From Oscillospiraceae bacterium (GTDB lineage: Bacteria > Bacillota > Clostridia > Oscillospirales > UBA929), in contig WRLJ01000144.1 in assembly GCA_009777685.1 (NCBI GenBank), forward strand, positions 1 to 5,074: 5,074 nt of DNA. The letters run 5' to 3'. Shown piece after piece: positions 1 to 5,074 of the stretch. Both the position numbers and the translations under genes were made by a program. Numbering within the stretch: position 1 is the stretch's first letter; each line of letters begins with the position of its first letter. The notes under the pieces are model-generated. The model ran no database searches. It was not told the DNA's origin and was given only the letters and a program-made list of their open reading frames with translations.

Positions 1-630
1 GTTGACATTATGACGGCCTTCATGGCGCGGGTGCGCGATGAGCGGGGGTACACGCTCAAGGAGCTGAACCTGGGCGGCGGCTTCGGGATACGCTATACCG
101 CCGCGGATCAGCCGCGCGGCATCCCTGAAAGCGTCGCCGTCACCGCCGGAGCGGTCCGCGCCGCCGCCGAAAAGCACGGATTGCCCCTTCCCGAGCTGGT
201 CCTCGAGCCGGGCCGCAGCATCGTCGGCAACGCGGGCATCACCGTCTACACCGTCGGCGGCGTCAAGGATATCCCCGGCGTCCGCACCTACGTCTCGGTC
301 GACGGCGGCATGACGGATAACCCGCGCTATATGCTCTACGGAGCCAGGTACGACATCACCCTGCCCGAACGGGCGGCGGAGGCAAAGACGCGAACCGTCA
401 CCCTGGCCGGGCGCTGCTGCGAAAACGAACTGCTGGGCGTCGATTTGCCCGTGCAGCCCGTCAAGGCGGGCGACTTGCTGGCCGTTCTCTGCACCGGCGC
501 GTACAACTACGCGATGGCGTCCAACTACAACCGCATCCCCCGCCCTCCGGTGGTGATGGTGCGGGACGGCAAGGCGTCCGTCGCGGTACGGCGCGAAACA
601 TGGGAGGACTTGTTGCGCTGCGACTGTTAG
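1..630 (+). CDS. lysA: Diaminopimelate decarboxylase, C-terminal half (5' end outside window)
   Basis: PLP-dependent fold-type III decarboxylase that converts meso-diaminopimelate to L-lysine in the cytoplasm, the last step of lysine synthesis. The frame is open from base 1, so the 209 codons seen are about the last half of a protein usually near 420 residues; an ATG at base 10 is internal. Visible family marks are the glycine-rich phosphate-binding loop GGGFG (bases 73-87), EPGRS (205-219), DGGMTDN (301-321) and the C-terminal GAYNYAMASNYN block (496-531) with the conserved Tyr. These marks favour lysA over arginine or ornithine decarboxylases of the same fold. The active-site Cys-Glu is present at 418-423, but the usual C-E-S-x-D motif reads CENELL, apparently one residue short. 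The TAG stop at 628-630 lies 10 bases before the next gene. The N-terminal lysine that binds PLP is outside the window. Confidence 0.95.
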   Translation, partial: VDIMTAFMARVRDERGYTLKELNLGGGFGIRYTAADQPRGIPESVAVTAGAVRAAAEKHGLPLPELVLEPGRSIVGNAGITVYTVGGVKDIPGVRTYVSVDGGMTDNPRYMLYGARYDITLPERAAEAKTRTVTLAGRCCENELLGVDLPVQPVKAGDLLAVLCTGAYNYAMASNYNRIPRPPVVMVRDGKASVAVRRETWEDLLRCDC

Positions 631-640
631 GGGGTACCGT

Positions 641-1312
641 ATGTTCATTGTCCCGATCCTCAGAGAGAACCCAGTCGCGTTGCTGTACATCCTGCCGATT
701 CTGGTTATGACGCTGACGGTGCATGAGCTGTGCCACGGCCTGGCGGCCTTTCTGCTGGGCGACACCACGGCCAAGGAGCAGGGGCGTTTGAGCCTCAACC
801 CCCTCAAGCACATTGATTTAATGGGCTTTATCGCGTTGATGATCGCGGGCTTTGGCTGGGCCAAGCCTGTCGGGGTCGATTTGCGGAACTTGAAAAAACC
901 CAAGCGGGACTTCGCGCTGGTGGCCGCGGCGGGTCCGCTGTCCAACTTCACGCTGGCCTTCCTGCTGACCGTCGTCTTTGTGATCCTTTGGTATGCCGTC
1001 AGCCTCCAGCCGGAATCCGCGGCCGCGCAGGCGCTGTACTACGCCATCCTGATCAACATCGGTCTGGGCGTATTCAATCTTCTCCCCATTCCCCCGCTGG
1101 ACGGAAGCCGTCTGGTTGCCGCCTTCCTGCCGGACCGTATCTATATCAAATACCTGCGAACCGAGCGCTTCGGCATGTTCATCATCCTCGCCCTTGTGAT
1201 GCTCGGGGTTTTGACAGAATTTCTCTACACCCTGAGAACCGCCGTGTTCGAGGGCATGATCGGGGCCGCGGAGCCTCCTGTCCGGTTTCTCTACCAGCTG
1301 CTGACGCGATGA
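641..1312 (+). CDS. Site-2 protease family (M50) intramembrane zinc metalloprotease
   Basis: Polytopic membrane protein of 223 residues. The zinc-binding HExxH motif is HELCH at residues 28-32, inside the first hydrophobic segment (about 12-32). The second metal-ligand motif NLLPIPPLDG is at 146-155, with Asp154 as the likely third zinc ligand. Other marks of the short, PDZ-less S2P subgroup are NPLKHID (53-59), GFGWAKPV (70-77) and AGPLSN (97-102). Further membrane segments lie at about 93-120, 130-150 and 178-195. All catalytic residues are present, so it is probably active, but the substrate cannot be read from sequence. There is no CBS domain, which argues against SpoIVFB, and no PDZ domain, which argues against RseP/RasP. 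The start is supported by AGGGGG at 629-634, six bases before the ATG. The gene lies between lysA and scpA, with gaps of 10 and 15 bases, and is probably co-transcribed with them. Confidence 0.93.
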   Translation: MFIVPILRENPVALLYILPILVMTLTVHELCHGLAAFLLGDTTAKEQGRLSLNPLKHIDLMGFIALMIAGFGWAKPVGVDLRNLKKPKRDFALVAAAGPLSNFTLAFLLTVVFVILWYAVSLQPESAAAQALYYAILINIGLGVFNLLPIPPLDGSRLVAAFLPDRIYIKYLRTERFGMFIILALVMLGVLTEFLYTLRTAVFEGMIGAAEPPVRFLYQLLTR

Positions 1313-1321
1313 AAAAGAAAT

Positions 1322-1327
1322 GGAGAT
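1322..1327 (+). promoter_or_regulatory. Ribosome binding site of scpA (start ambiguous)
   Basis: GGAGAT is the only purine-rich Shine-Dalgarno-like stretch before scpA apart from the A-rich run at 1312-1320. It sits directly against the ATG at 1328, which is too close for normal spacing, but is 9 bases from the in-frame ATG at 1337. This favours residue 4 of the longer reading as the real start. Confidence 0.5.
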
Positions 1328-2104
1328 ATGGCCAATATGGACGCCCCCCTCACATTCCGTCTGGAAAACGTCGTCAAAGCCCGGCAGGAGGTCATGGAGG
1401 ATTTTGAAGGTCCGCTGGATTTGATCCTTGACCTGCTGAAGCGCCACAAGATCGAGATCCAGGATTTGCGCATCTCGCTGCTGCTGGAGCAGTATCTGCT
1501 CTGGATGGAACGGCGGAAGAGCCTGGATTTGGAAATCGCCAGCGAGTTTATCGCCATGGCCTCGCATCTTGTTTACCTGAAAACCAAGATGCTTCTGACC
1601 TTAGGTTCTCCGGAGGAGGATGAGGAGGTCGACGAGCTGATTTTGGCCCTGCGCGAACGCCTGCGGCAGGAAGAGTACGAGCGCGCCCGTCAGGCCGCCG
1701 CGTTTCTGCGTGAACGCATGGATATCGGGCGCGGCCTGCTCACCCGCCCGATGGAAACGCTCTCTCCGGTCCGCACATACCCGTTTGTGCATGATAAGGC
1801 CCTGCTGATCGGCGCGGTGCATGACGTGGGCGTGCGCGCCCTGCGGAAAACGCCGCCGCCCGTAACGGTATTCGAGCGCATCGTCGCGCCGGAAAAGCAT
1901 CCGGTCGGTGAAAAAATCGGCGGCATCCTGCGCACCCTGCGGGAAAAGGGAAAAACGCTTTTCCGCGCTCTGCTGAAGGCCGGCTCGCGCTCGGAGACCA
2001 TCGCGGCGTTTCTGGCCGTGCTGGAGCTGTGCCGCACACGGCGGGTCACGCTGTCGGAGGAAGGTTTGGAATATGTAGTCGCCTTGCGGGAAACTGAGAA
2101 TTAG
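1328..2104 (+). CDS. scpA: Segregation and condensation protein A (kleisin subunit of SMC-ScpAB)
   Basis: ScpA is the kleisin that bridges the SMC heads and binds a ScpB dimer, in the cytoplasmic complex that organises and separates newly replicated chromosomes. The 258-residue reading shows the family signature DFEGPLDLIL (residues 25-34), then KIEIQDLRIS (41-50) and the SMC-neck-binding helices around ASEFIAMASHLVYLKTKMLL (71-90). An acidic and charged helical linker follows (about 95-135). The C-terminal winged helix that binds the SMC head includes the stretch around 220-252 (SETIAAFLAVLEL...). The roughly 24 residues before FEGPLDL are longer than in B. subtilis, where the motif begins within about ten residues. 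The in-frame ATG at 1337 has better ribosome binding site spacing than the one at 1328, so the true protein may be 255 residues. scpB follows after 17 bases, the normal arrangement. Confidence 0.96.
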   Translation: MANMDAPLTFRLENVVKARQEVMEDFEGPLDLILDLLKRHKIEIQDLRISLLLEQYLLWMERRKSLDLEIASEFIAMASHLVYLKTKMLLTLGSPEEDEEVDELILALRERLRQEEYERARQAAAFLRERMDIGRGLLTRPMETLSPVRTYPFVHDKALLIGAVHDVGVRALRKTPPPVTVFERIVAPEKHPVGEKIGGILRTLREKGKTLFRALLKAGSRSETIAAFLAVLELCRTRRVTLSEEGLEYVVALRETEN

Positions 2105-2108
2105 AGGC

Positions 2109-2115
2109 GTGGTGG
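2109..2115 (+). promoter_or_regulatory. Ribosome binding site of scpB
   Basis: GTGGTGG lies six bases upstream of the ATG at 2122. It is a GGTGG-type site, also used by gerW and the carboxypeptidase gene in this window, and matches the GGTGA side of the anti-Shine-Dalgarno complement. An alternative GAGG at 2104-2107 overlaps the scpA stop and is further away. Confidence 0.6.
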
Positions 2116-2121
2116 TTTTTC

Positions 2122-2805
2122 ATGGATACACAAAAAATAGAATCTGTCGTCGAGGGTATACTATTCGCCTCCGGCGAACCGGTCTCCTTACAGCGTCTTT
2201 CGGAGGCGCTGGAGGCCGGAGCCGCTGAAACCGAAGCCGCCGTCACGGCCCTGGGCGACCGCTACCGCTTTGAGCGGCGCGGGATGCGCATCGTGGAGAT
2301 GGACGGGCTGTTCCAGATGGTATCCTCCCCCGAGCACGCCGACATCATCCGCAAGGTGCTGGAGGAGCGCAAGCCCTCCCCTCTCAGCAAAGCCGCGCTG
2401 GAGGTTCTGAGCATCGCGGCCTATCACCAGCCCGTTACGCGCGCGGATATCGAGCGTATCCGCGGTGTAGACAGCTCCAACACCGTACAGCTTCTTTGCG
2501 ACAAGGAGCTGATTGAGGAAGCCGGGCGTCTTGACGTGCTGGGCCGTCCCATGCAGTTCCGCACAACGCCGGTATTCCTGCGCGCGTTCGGCCTGCGCGA
2601 TCTGGGCGATCTGCCCGATCTGGAGGAGCTGGAGGGCCAGATGTCCCTGCTGTTGAGCCGTCTGCGGGATGCTTCTCAGGACGCTCCTGCCGTACAGGAC
2701 GGTCCTGACGCACAGGATGGTGACGCTGCCGAAGCCCCGGAGAGCGCGGAGGAGGCAGAGGTCCCGCCGCCGGAGATGCCGGCCTCGCGGGAGGAGGCGT
2801 CATGA
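2122..2805 (+). CDS. scpB: Segregation and condensation protein B with an acidic C-terminal tail
   Basis: ScpB is the dimeric winged-helix partner of ScpA in the SMC-ScpAB complex. The 227-residue protein opens with the typical KIESVVEGILFASGEPVSL (residues 5-23), the first winged helix (to about 75). The second winged helix contains the hallmark block from PLSKAALEVLSIAAYHQPVT (87-106) to IERIRGVDSS (110-119), then LLCDKELIEEAGR (124-136) and GRPMQFRTT (141-149). The folded part ends near residue 180. The last 45 residues (183-227) contain 14 acidic residues, many Ala and Pro and one Arg, so they are probably disordered; they begin with a hexapeptide repeat. B. subtilis-type ScpB is about 190-200 residues, so the tail accounts for the extra length. 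The stop overlaps the next gene's ATG (ATGA, 2802-2805), suggesting translational coupling. Confidence 0.96.
   Translation: MDTQKIESVVEGILFASGEPVSLQRLSEALEAGAAETEAAVTALGDRYRFERRGMRIVEMDGLFQMVSSPEHADIIRKVLEERKPSPLSKAALEVLSIAAYHQPVTRADIERIRGVDSSNTVQLLCDKELIEEAGRLDVLGRPMQFRTTPVFLRAFGLRDLGDLPDLEELEGQMSLLLSRLRDASQDAPAVQDGPDAQDGDAAEAPESAEEAEVPPPEMPASREEAS
2677..2730 (+). repeat. Three degenerate 18-bp tandem repeats inside the scpB tail
   Basis: Units begin at 2677, 2695 and 2713, each starting CAGGA. By hand comparison units 1 and 2 match at 15 of 18 bases and units 2 and 3 at 11 of 18. The period is a multiple of three and stays in frame, giving the hexapeptides QDAPAV, QDGPDA and QDGDAA (ScpB residues 186-203). 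This looks like a small in-frame minisatellite that lengthened the acidic tail by slippage or duplication; the origin is inferred. Confidence 0.75.
2789..2797 (+). promoter_or_regulatory. Ribosome binding site of the DUF2953 gene, within scpB
   Basis: GGGAGGAGG is a strong Shine-Dalgarno sequence four bases before the ATG at 2802, inside the last codons of scpB. Together with the ATGA stop/start overlap it fixes the start of the downstream gene. The spacing is short but usable. Confidence 0.7.
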
Positions 2806-3431
2806 ACGGCTGGGGGATCGCGGGCATCGTAACCGGCGCGCTGTTTCTTCTCTCCCTGACGCCGGTTTTCGTGGTACTCCGTTCGGACGGGACGGCCGCC
2901 TCGACACGCGCATGGCTTTGGTTGGGCTTCCTGCGCTTCCGCCTGACAGGCCGCCATCTGGAAAGTCCGGTTAAGCACGCCGGGAAAATCAGGGCGCGGC
3001 TCACAGAGGAGAAAGAGGGCAAGGCTCCCGCCTTGCGGCAGTATATCCGGGGCGCGGAGGATATCCGGGAGCTTGTCTACCTGCTGAAACGCCTGATGCG
3101 ACGTGTACTGCGGGTCTTCCGGATCGGAAAGCTGCACCTGACCGTCACCGTCGCCACGGACGACGCGGCCTCCACCGCGCTCTGGTACGGGCGCGCCGGC
3201 ATGGCCGCCGGAATTCTGCTTCCGTTCCTGTATCGGCATTTGCGCGTCCGCAACGAACGCATCCGCATCCGGCCCGACTTCCAAAGCGAAAAGCCGTCCT
3301 TCTCTGTCTGGCTTCGGGTCACGACGACCCCGGCGGCGATGCTGTTTTTGGGCATATACGCGGTATTCGCGTTTTTGAAATTCTATCTTCCCCGCAAAAC
3401 CGGCCAACGCGCGGCGCGTTCGGCTGAATGA
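2802..3431 (+). CDS. DUF2953 domain membrane protein (YtfI-like)
   Basis: Protein of 209 residues and unknown biochemical function. A hydrophobic N-terminal helix (residues 6-26) is followed by a basic middle part, including a very Arg-rich helix at about 88-105 (KRLMRRVLRVFR). The DUF2953 core has the strand LHLTVTVATDDAASTA (111-126), then a small-residue hydrophobic helix (about 128-145) and the RPDF motif (157-160). A second strongly hydrophobic segment lies at 178-196, ending in a basic tail. This suggests a membrane-anchored protein with two helices; which side the core faces is not clear. In B. subtilis the DUF2953 gene ytfI is next to ytfJ (gerW), and the same pairing is seen here. 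That supports the family call and suggests a role tied to sporulation, which is inference. It overlaps the end of scpB by four bases. Confidence 0.85.
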   Translation: MNGWGIAGIVTGALFLLSLTPVFVVLRSDGTAASTRAWLWLGFLRFRLTGRHLESPVKHAGKIRARLTEEKEGKAPALRQYIRGAEDIRELVYLLKRLMRRVLRVFRIGKLHLTVTVATDDAASTALWYGRAGMAAGILLPFLYRHLRVRNERIRIRPDFQSEKPSFSVWLRVTTTPAAMLFLGIYAVFAFLKFYLPRKTGQRAARSAE

Positions 3432-3433
3432 AG

Positions 3434-3441
3434 AAAGGTGG
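3434..3441 (+). promoter_or_regulatory. Ribosome binding site that sets the gerW start
   Basis: AAAGGTGG ends eight bases before the ATG at 3450. The longer open frame begins with a GTG at 3438, which lies inside this site, so that GTG cannot plausibly be the start. The ATG at 3450 is therefore chosen. Confidence 0.75.
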
Positions 3442-3449
3442 TCAATCTC

Positions 3450-3833
3450 ATGGACAAGGAAAACGCGGCGGGTCTCGTAGGCATGATGAACGCCTCCATG
3501 ACTCAAATCAAGGAGATGGTGGACGTCAACACCATCGTCGGCTCCCCGATCCAGACGCCGGACGGCAGCACCGTGATTCCCGTCTCCAAGTGCAGCTTCG
3601 GCTTTGCCGTAGGCGGCTCGGAGTTCGGGCAAAGCAAGAACTTCGGCGGCGGCAGCGGCGCGGGCGTGACCGTCTCCCCCATTGGGTTTCTGGTCATCAA
3701 CAGTCACAGCGTGAGCCTTTTGCCGGTCAATCCGCCCGCCGGGACCGCGCTGGACCGCGCCATCGAAATGGCTCCGTCCATGTTCGACAAGGTCTCGTCG
3801 CTGTTTAAGAAGGACAAAGAATCCCAGGAGTAA
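3450..3833 (+). CDS. gerW: GerW/YtfJ family sporulation protein
   Basis: Small cytoplasmic-type protein of 127 residues with no signal peptide or membrane helix. Family marks are VDVNTIVGSPIQTPDGSTVI (residues 24-43), PVSKCSFGFAVGGSEF (44-59), the glycine-rich GGGSGAGVTVSPIGFLV (66-82) and a charged C-terminus. In B. subtilis, YtfJ/GerW is made in the forespore and is needed for correct placement of the cortex-lytic enzyme SleB, so it affects spore germination; a similar role here is by homology only. Many clostridia also carry it. The start is at 3450 because the upstream GTG at 3438 lies within the ribosome binding site. The gene follows DUF2953 by 18 bases and precedes a carboxypeptidase gene by 43 bases. 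No separate sporulation-type promoter could be made out in the upstream coding sequence. Confidence 0.93.
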   Translation: MDKENAAGLVGMMNASMTQIKEMVDVNTIVGSPIQTPDGSTVIPVSKCSFGFAVGGSEFGQSKNFGGGSGAGVTVSPIGFLVINSHSVSLLPVNPPAGTALDRAIEMAPSMFDKVSSLFKKDKESQE

Positions 3834-3841
3834 ACCGCCGC

Positions 3842-3866
3842 CCTCGGGGAACACTGCTCCTTGAGG
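3842..3866 (+). promoter_or_regulatory. Hairpin covering the carboxypeptidase ribosome binding site
   Basis: Arms CCTCGGGGA (3842-3850) and TCCTTGAGG (3858-3866) pair over nine positions (seven Watson-Crick and two G-U) around a seven-base loop. The right arm contains GAGG of the Shine-Dalgarno GAGGTGG (3863-3869), seven bases before the GTG start at 3877. If formed in the mRNA, it would partly hide the site and lower translation. There is no T-run after it, so it is not a typical intrinsic terminator. Chance formation in GC-rich DNA is possible. Confidence 0.4.
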
Positions 3867-3876
3867 TGGTATACGC

Positions 3877-4950
3877 GTGATTCGACGTTTTCTTTGTCTT
3901 GCCCTGACGGCGGCCTGCTTCATCCCGTCCGCCGCCGCGGCCGCTCCCGCCGCGCCCGCGACCGGCGCCAAAGCCTTTGTTCTGATGGATTCCGCGACGG
4001 GGCGCGTCCTCTCCGGACGCAACGCGGACAGCCCGATGCTGATTGCCAGCACCACAAAGATCATGACGGCCCTTGTGGTTCTGGAATGCGCCGGCGCCGG
4101 CGGCGTTATGACCATCCCCGCCGAGGCGCAGGGCGTGGAGGGCTCCTCCATGTACGTCCGCGCCGGAGAGAGCTACCCGGTCTCCGAGGTCCTCAGCGGG
4201 CTGATGCTGCTCAGCGGCAACGACGCGGCGGTCGCCCTGGCCATCCACTGCGCGGGCAGTGTCGGGGCGTTCGCGGAGCGCATGAACGCCAAGGCCGCCG
4301 AGCTGGGCATGGCAAACACCGTTTTTCACAACCCGCATGGGCTGTGGGATGAAAACATCTCCACCGCGCGGGATATGGCGGTTTTGGCTTGCGCGGCGAT
4401 GCGCTCGGAAGCGTTCGCCTCCATAGCCGCCCAAAAATACGCCCGCGTCGGCTCCATGACGGCGCGCAACCACAACCGGCTCCTGTGGGCCCTGCCCGGC
4501 TGTGAGGGCCTCAAAACAGGCTTTACCCGAAAGGCCGGCCGGTGTCTGGTGACCAGCACAAAGCGCGGCCTCTCACGCTTTATCGTCGTTACGCTGAACG
4601 ACGGCAGCGACTGGCGCGACCACAAAGCCTTAACCGAATTTGCGTTTGCGGAATACCCCTGCCGCGCGCTGGCGCAGGCCGGGGAGGCTTATACCGTTCC
4701 CGTGGCCGGAGGAACCCTGGGCGAGGCGATATTGGAAGCCGCGGACGGCATTGCCCTGCCGCTCAGCGCGGCGGAGCTGGAGCGTGTGAAAACAGAGGTC
4801 CGTTTCGCGCGGTTTTTCTGGGCTCCGCTGCGAAAAGGCCAGGTCTGCGGCTCGATCCGCGTATCCCTTGACGGGGAAACGCTTTCCGAGACGCCGCTGA
4901 CCGCCCGCGACGATATTCCCGCACGCACCGGGAGGAGGAAACGGACTTGA
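3877..4950 (+). CDS. D-alanyl-D-alanine carboxypeptidase (S11 family, DacF/PBP5 type)
   Basis: Secreted penicillin-binding enzyme that removes the terminal D-Ala from peptidoglycan stem pentapeptides and so limits cross-linking. It starts with GTG, supported by GAGGTGG seven bases upstream. An N-terminal signal peptide (MIRR then a hydrophobic, Ala-rich stretch to about residue 23) precedes the S11 domain. All three active-site motifs are intact: STTK (58-61, nucleophile Ser58), SGN (113-115) and KTG (213-215). The PBP5 C-terminal beta domain covers about 260-345, including WAPLRKGQ (315-322). The 357-residue protein ends in RTGRRKRT soon after that domain, without the amphipathic or membrane helix that usually tethers this family (often 380 residues or more). 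It may therefore be released or held only by its basic tail. Which dac paralogue it is (dacF-like or vegetative) cannot be settled. Its end overlaps the next start by four bases. Confidence 0.95.
   Translation: MIRRFLCLALTAACFIPSAAAAAPAAPATGAKAFVLMDSATGRVLSGRNADSPMLIASTTKIMTALVVLECAGAGGVMTIPAEAQGVEGSSMYVRAGESYPVSEVLSGLMLLSGNDAAVALAIHCAGSVGAFAERMNAKAAELGMANTVFHNPHGLWDENISTARDMAVLACAAMRSEAFASIAAQKYARVGSMTARNHNRLLWALPGCEGLKTGFTRKAGRCLVTSTKRGLSRFIVVTLNDGSDWRDHKALTEFAFAEYPCRALAQAGEAYTVPVAGGTLGEAILEAADGIALPLSAAELERVKTEVRFARFFWAPLRKGQVCGSIRVSLDGETLSETPLTARDDIPARTGRRKRT
4931..4938 (+). promoter_or_regulatory. Ribosome binding site supporting a TTG start
   Basis: GGAGGAGG lies eight bases before TTG at 4947, inside the last codons of the carboxypeptidase gene. 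This strong site is the reason for choosing the TTG rather than the later in-frame ATG at 5001, which would cut into the S4 domain. Confidence 0.75.
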
Positions 4951-5074
4951 GCGCACCCGGCGGACCCGAGCGCCTGCAAAAGCTGATCGCGGCCCGCGGG
5001 ATGGCCTCCCGCAGGGCCGCCGAGGAATGGATTGCCCGGGGGCGCGTGAAGGTGGACGGAGCGGTCGCCTCTTT
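4947..5074 (+). CDS. rluB: S4-domain pseudouridine synthase, RluB type (3' end outside window)
   Basis: Only the first 42 codons are present. After a short MSAPGGPE lead, the translation shows a classic S4 RNA-binding domain: RLQKLIAARGMASRRAAEEW (residues 8-27), then IARGRVKVDG. This opening is typical of the RsuA/RluB/RluF family, which converts uridine to pseudouridine in rRNA; the catalytic domain lies outside the window. RluB (23S rRNA helix 89 region) is the commonest family member next to dac and scpAB genes in Firmicutes. RluF, RsuA or another S4 protein cannot be excluded from this fragment. The TTG start overlaps the upstream TGA (TTGA, 4947-4950), suggesting translational coupling. 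Confidence 0.82.
   Translation, partial: MSAPGGPERLQKLIAARGMASRRAAEEWIARGRVKVDGAVAS

Noticed and set aside
988..1407. Open frame of 139 codons on the + strand spanning the M50/scpA junction
   Set aside because: It is an out-of-frame reading of the M50 gene, rich in Arg/Pro/Gly, with no domain and no gene-like start.
818..1567. Open frame of 249 codons on the - strand
   Set aside because: It lies antisense to the M50 protease and scpA. Its composition is rich in Gln, Asp, His and Gly without motifs, typical of the complement of hydrophobic and leucine-rich coding sequence.
1942..1964. Inverted repeat GGAAAAG / CTTTTCC with a nine-base loop
   Set aside because: It is inside the scpA coding sequence, in a Lys/Arg/Phe-coding stretch, has no T-run after it, and is easily produced by chance.
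3361..3437. Possible forespore-type promoter upstream of gerW
   Set aside because: A GTATT at about 3363 slightly resembles a SigF -35 element, but no matching -10 box is found at the right distance, so no promoter is claimed.
3877..3921. Possible lipoprotein signal (LTAAC, Cys14) in the carboxypeptidase, which could replace the missing anchor
   Set aside because: Thr at -3 is uncommon, the Cys comes very early, and Arg4 falls within the stretch that the usual lipobox pattern requires to be uncharged. An ordinary signal peptide cleaved in the following Ala-rich region fits better.
2676..4151. Open frame of 491 codons on the - strand
   Set aside because: It runs antisense through the end of scpB, DUF2953, gerW and the start of dac, all of which have clear family motifs and ribosome binding sites. 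Its translation is low-complexity Arg/Gly/Ala/His sequence with no recognisable domain, as expected from a GC-rich opposite strand.

Overview
This window is a compact, GC-rich (about 60% or more by eye) stretch of bacterial chromosome. All eight genes are on the + strand. Gaps are 10, 15, 17, 18 and 43 bases, plus two 4-base stop/start overlaps. The gene set (gerW sporulation/germination family, DUF2953, scpA/scpB, a secreted D,D-carboxypeptidase, an S4-domain pseudouridine synthase) points to a spore-forming Firmicute. A GC-rich clostridial lineage such as the Oscillospiraceae is the best guess; that placement is inferred from gene content and protein style, not from a marker gene.

Layout. 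Bases 1-630: C-terminal half of diaminopimelate decarboxylase (lysA), cut by the window edge. Bases 641-1312: small site-2-protease-type (M50) membrane metalloprotease. Bases 1328-2104 and 2122-2805: scpA and scpB, the non-SMC subunits of the SMC chromosome-organising complex; ScpB carries an acidic, repeat-built C-terminal tail. Bases 2802-3431: DUF2953 membrane protein. Bases 3450-3833: GerW/YtfJ-family sporulation protein. Bases 3877-4950: D-alanyl-D-alanine carboxypeptidase (S11 family) with a signal peptide but no visible C-terminal membrane anchor. Bases 4947-5074: start of an S4-domain (RluB-type) 23S rRNA pseudouridine synthase, cut by the right edge.

How the genes fit together. The tight spacing, overlaps and shared strand suggest one transcript, or a few overlapping ones. 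The common theme is growth, division and sporulation: meso-DAP/lysine supply and peptidoglycan trimming (lysA, dac), chromosome condensation (scpAB) and spore properties (DUF2953 plus gerW, which are also neighbours in Bacillus subtilis as ytfI-ytfJ). No mobile element, CRISPR array, tRNA or rRNA is visible, and no gap is long enough to hide a gene. This looks like conserved core genome. I did not find a convincing new system. The points worth a second look are local: the ScpB tail repeat, the missing carboxypeptidase anchor, a hairpin covering that gene's ribosome binding site, and a changed active-site motif in LysA.
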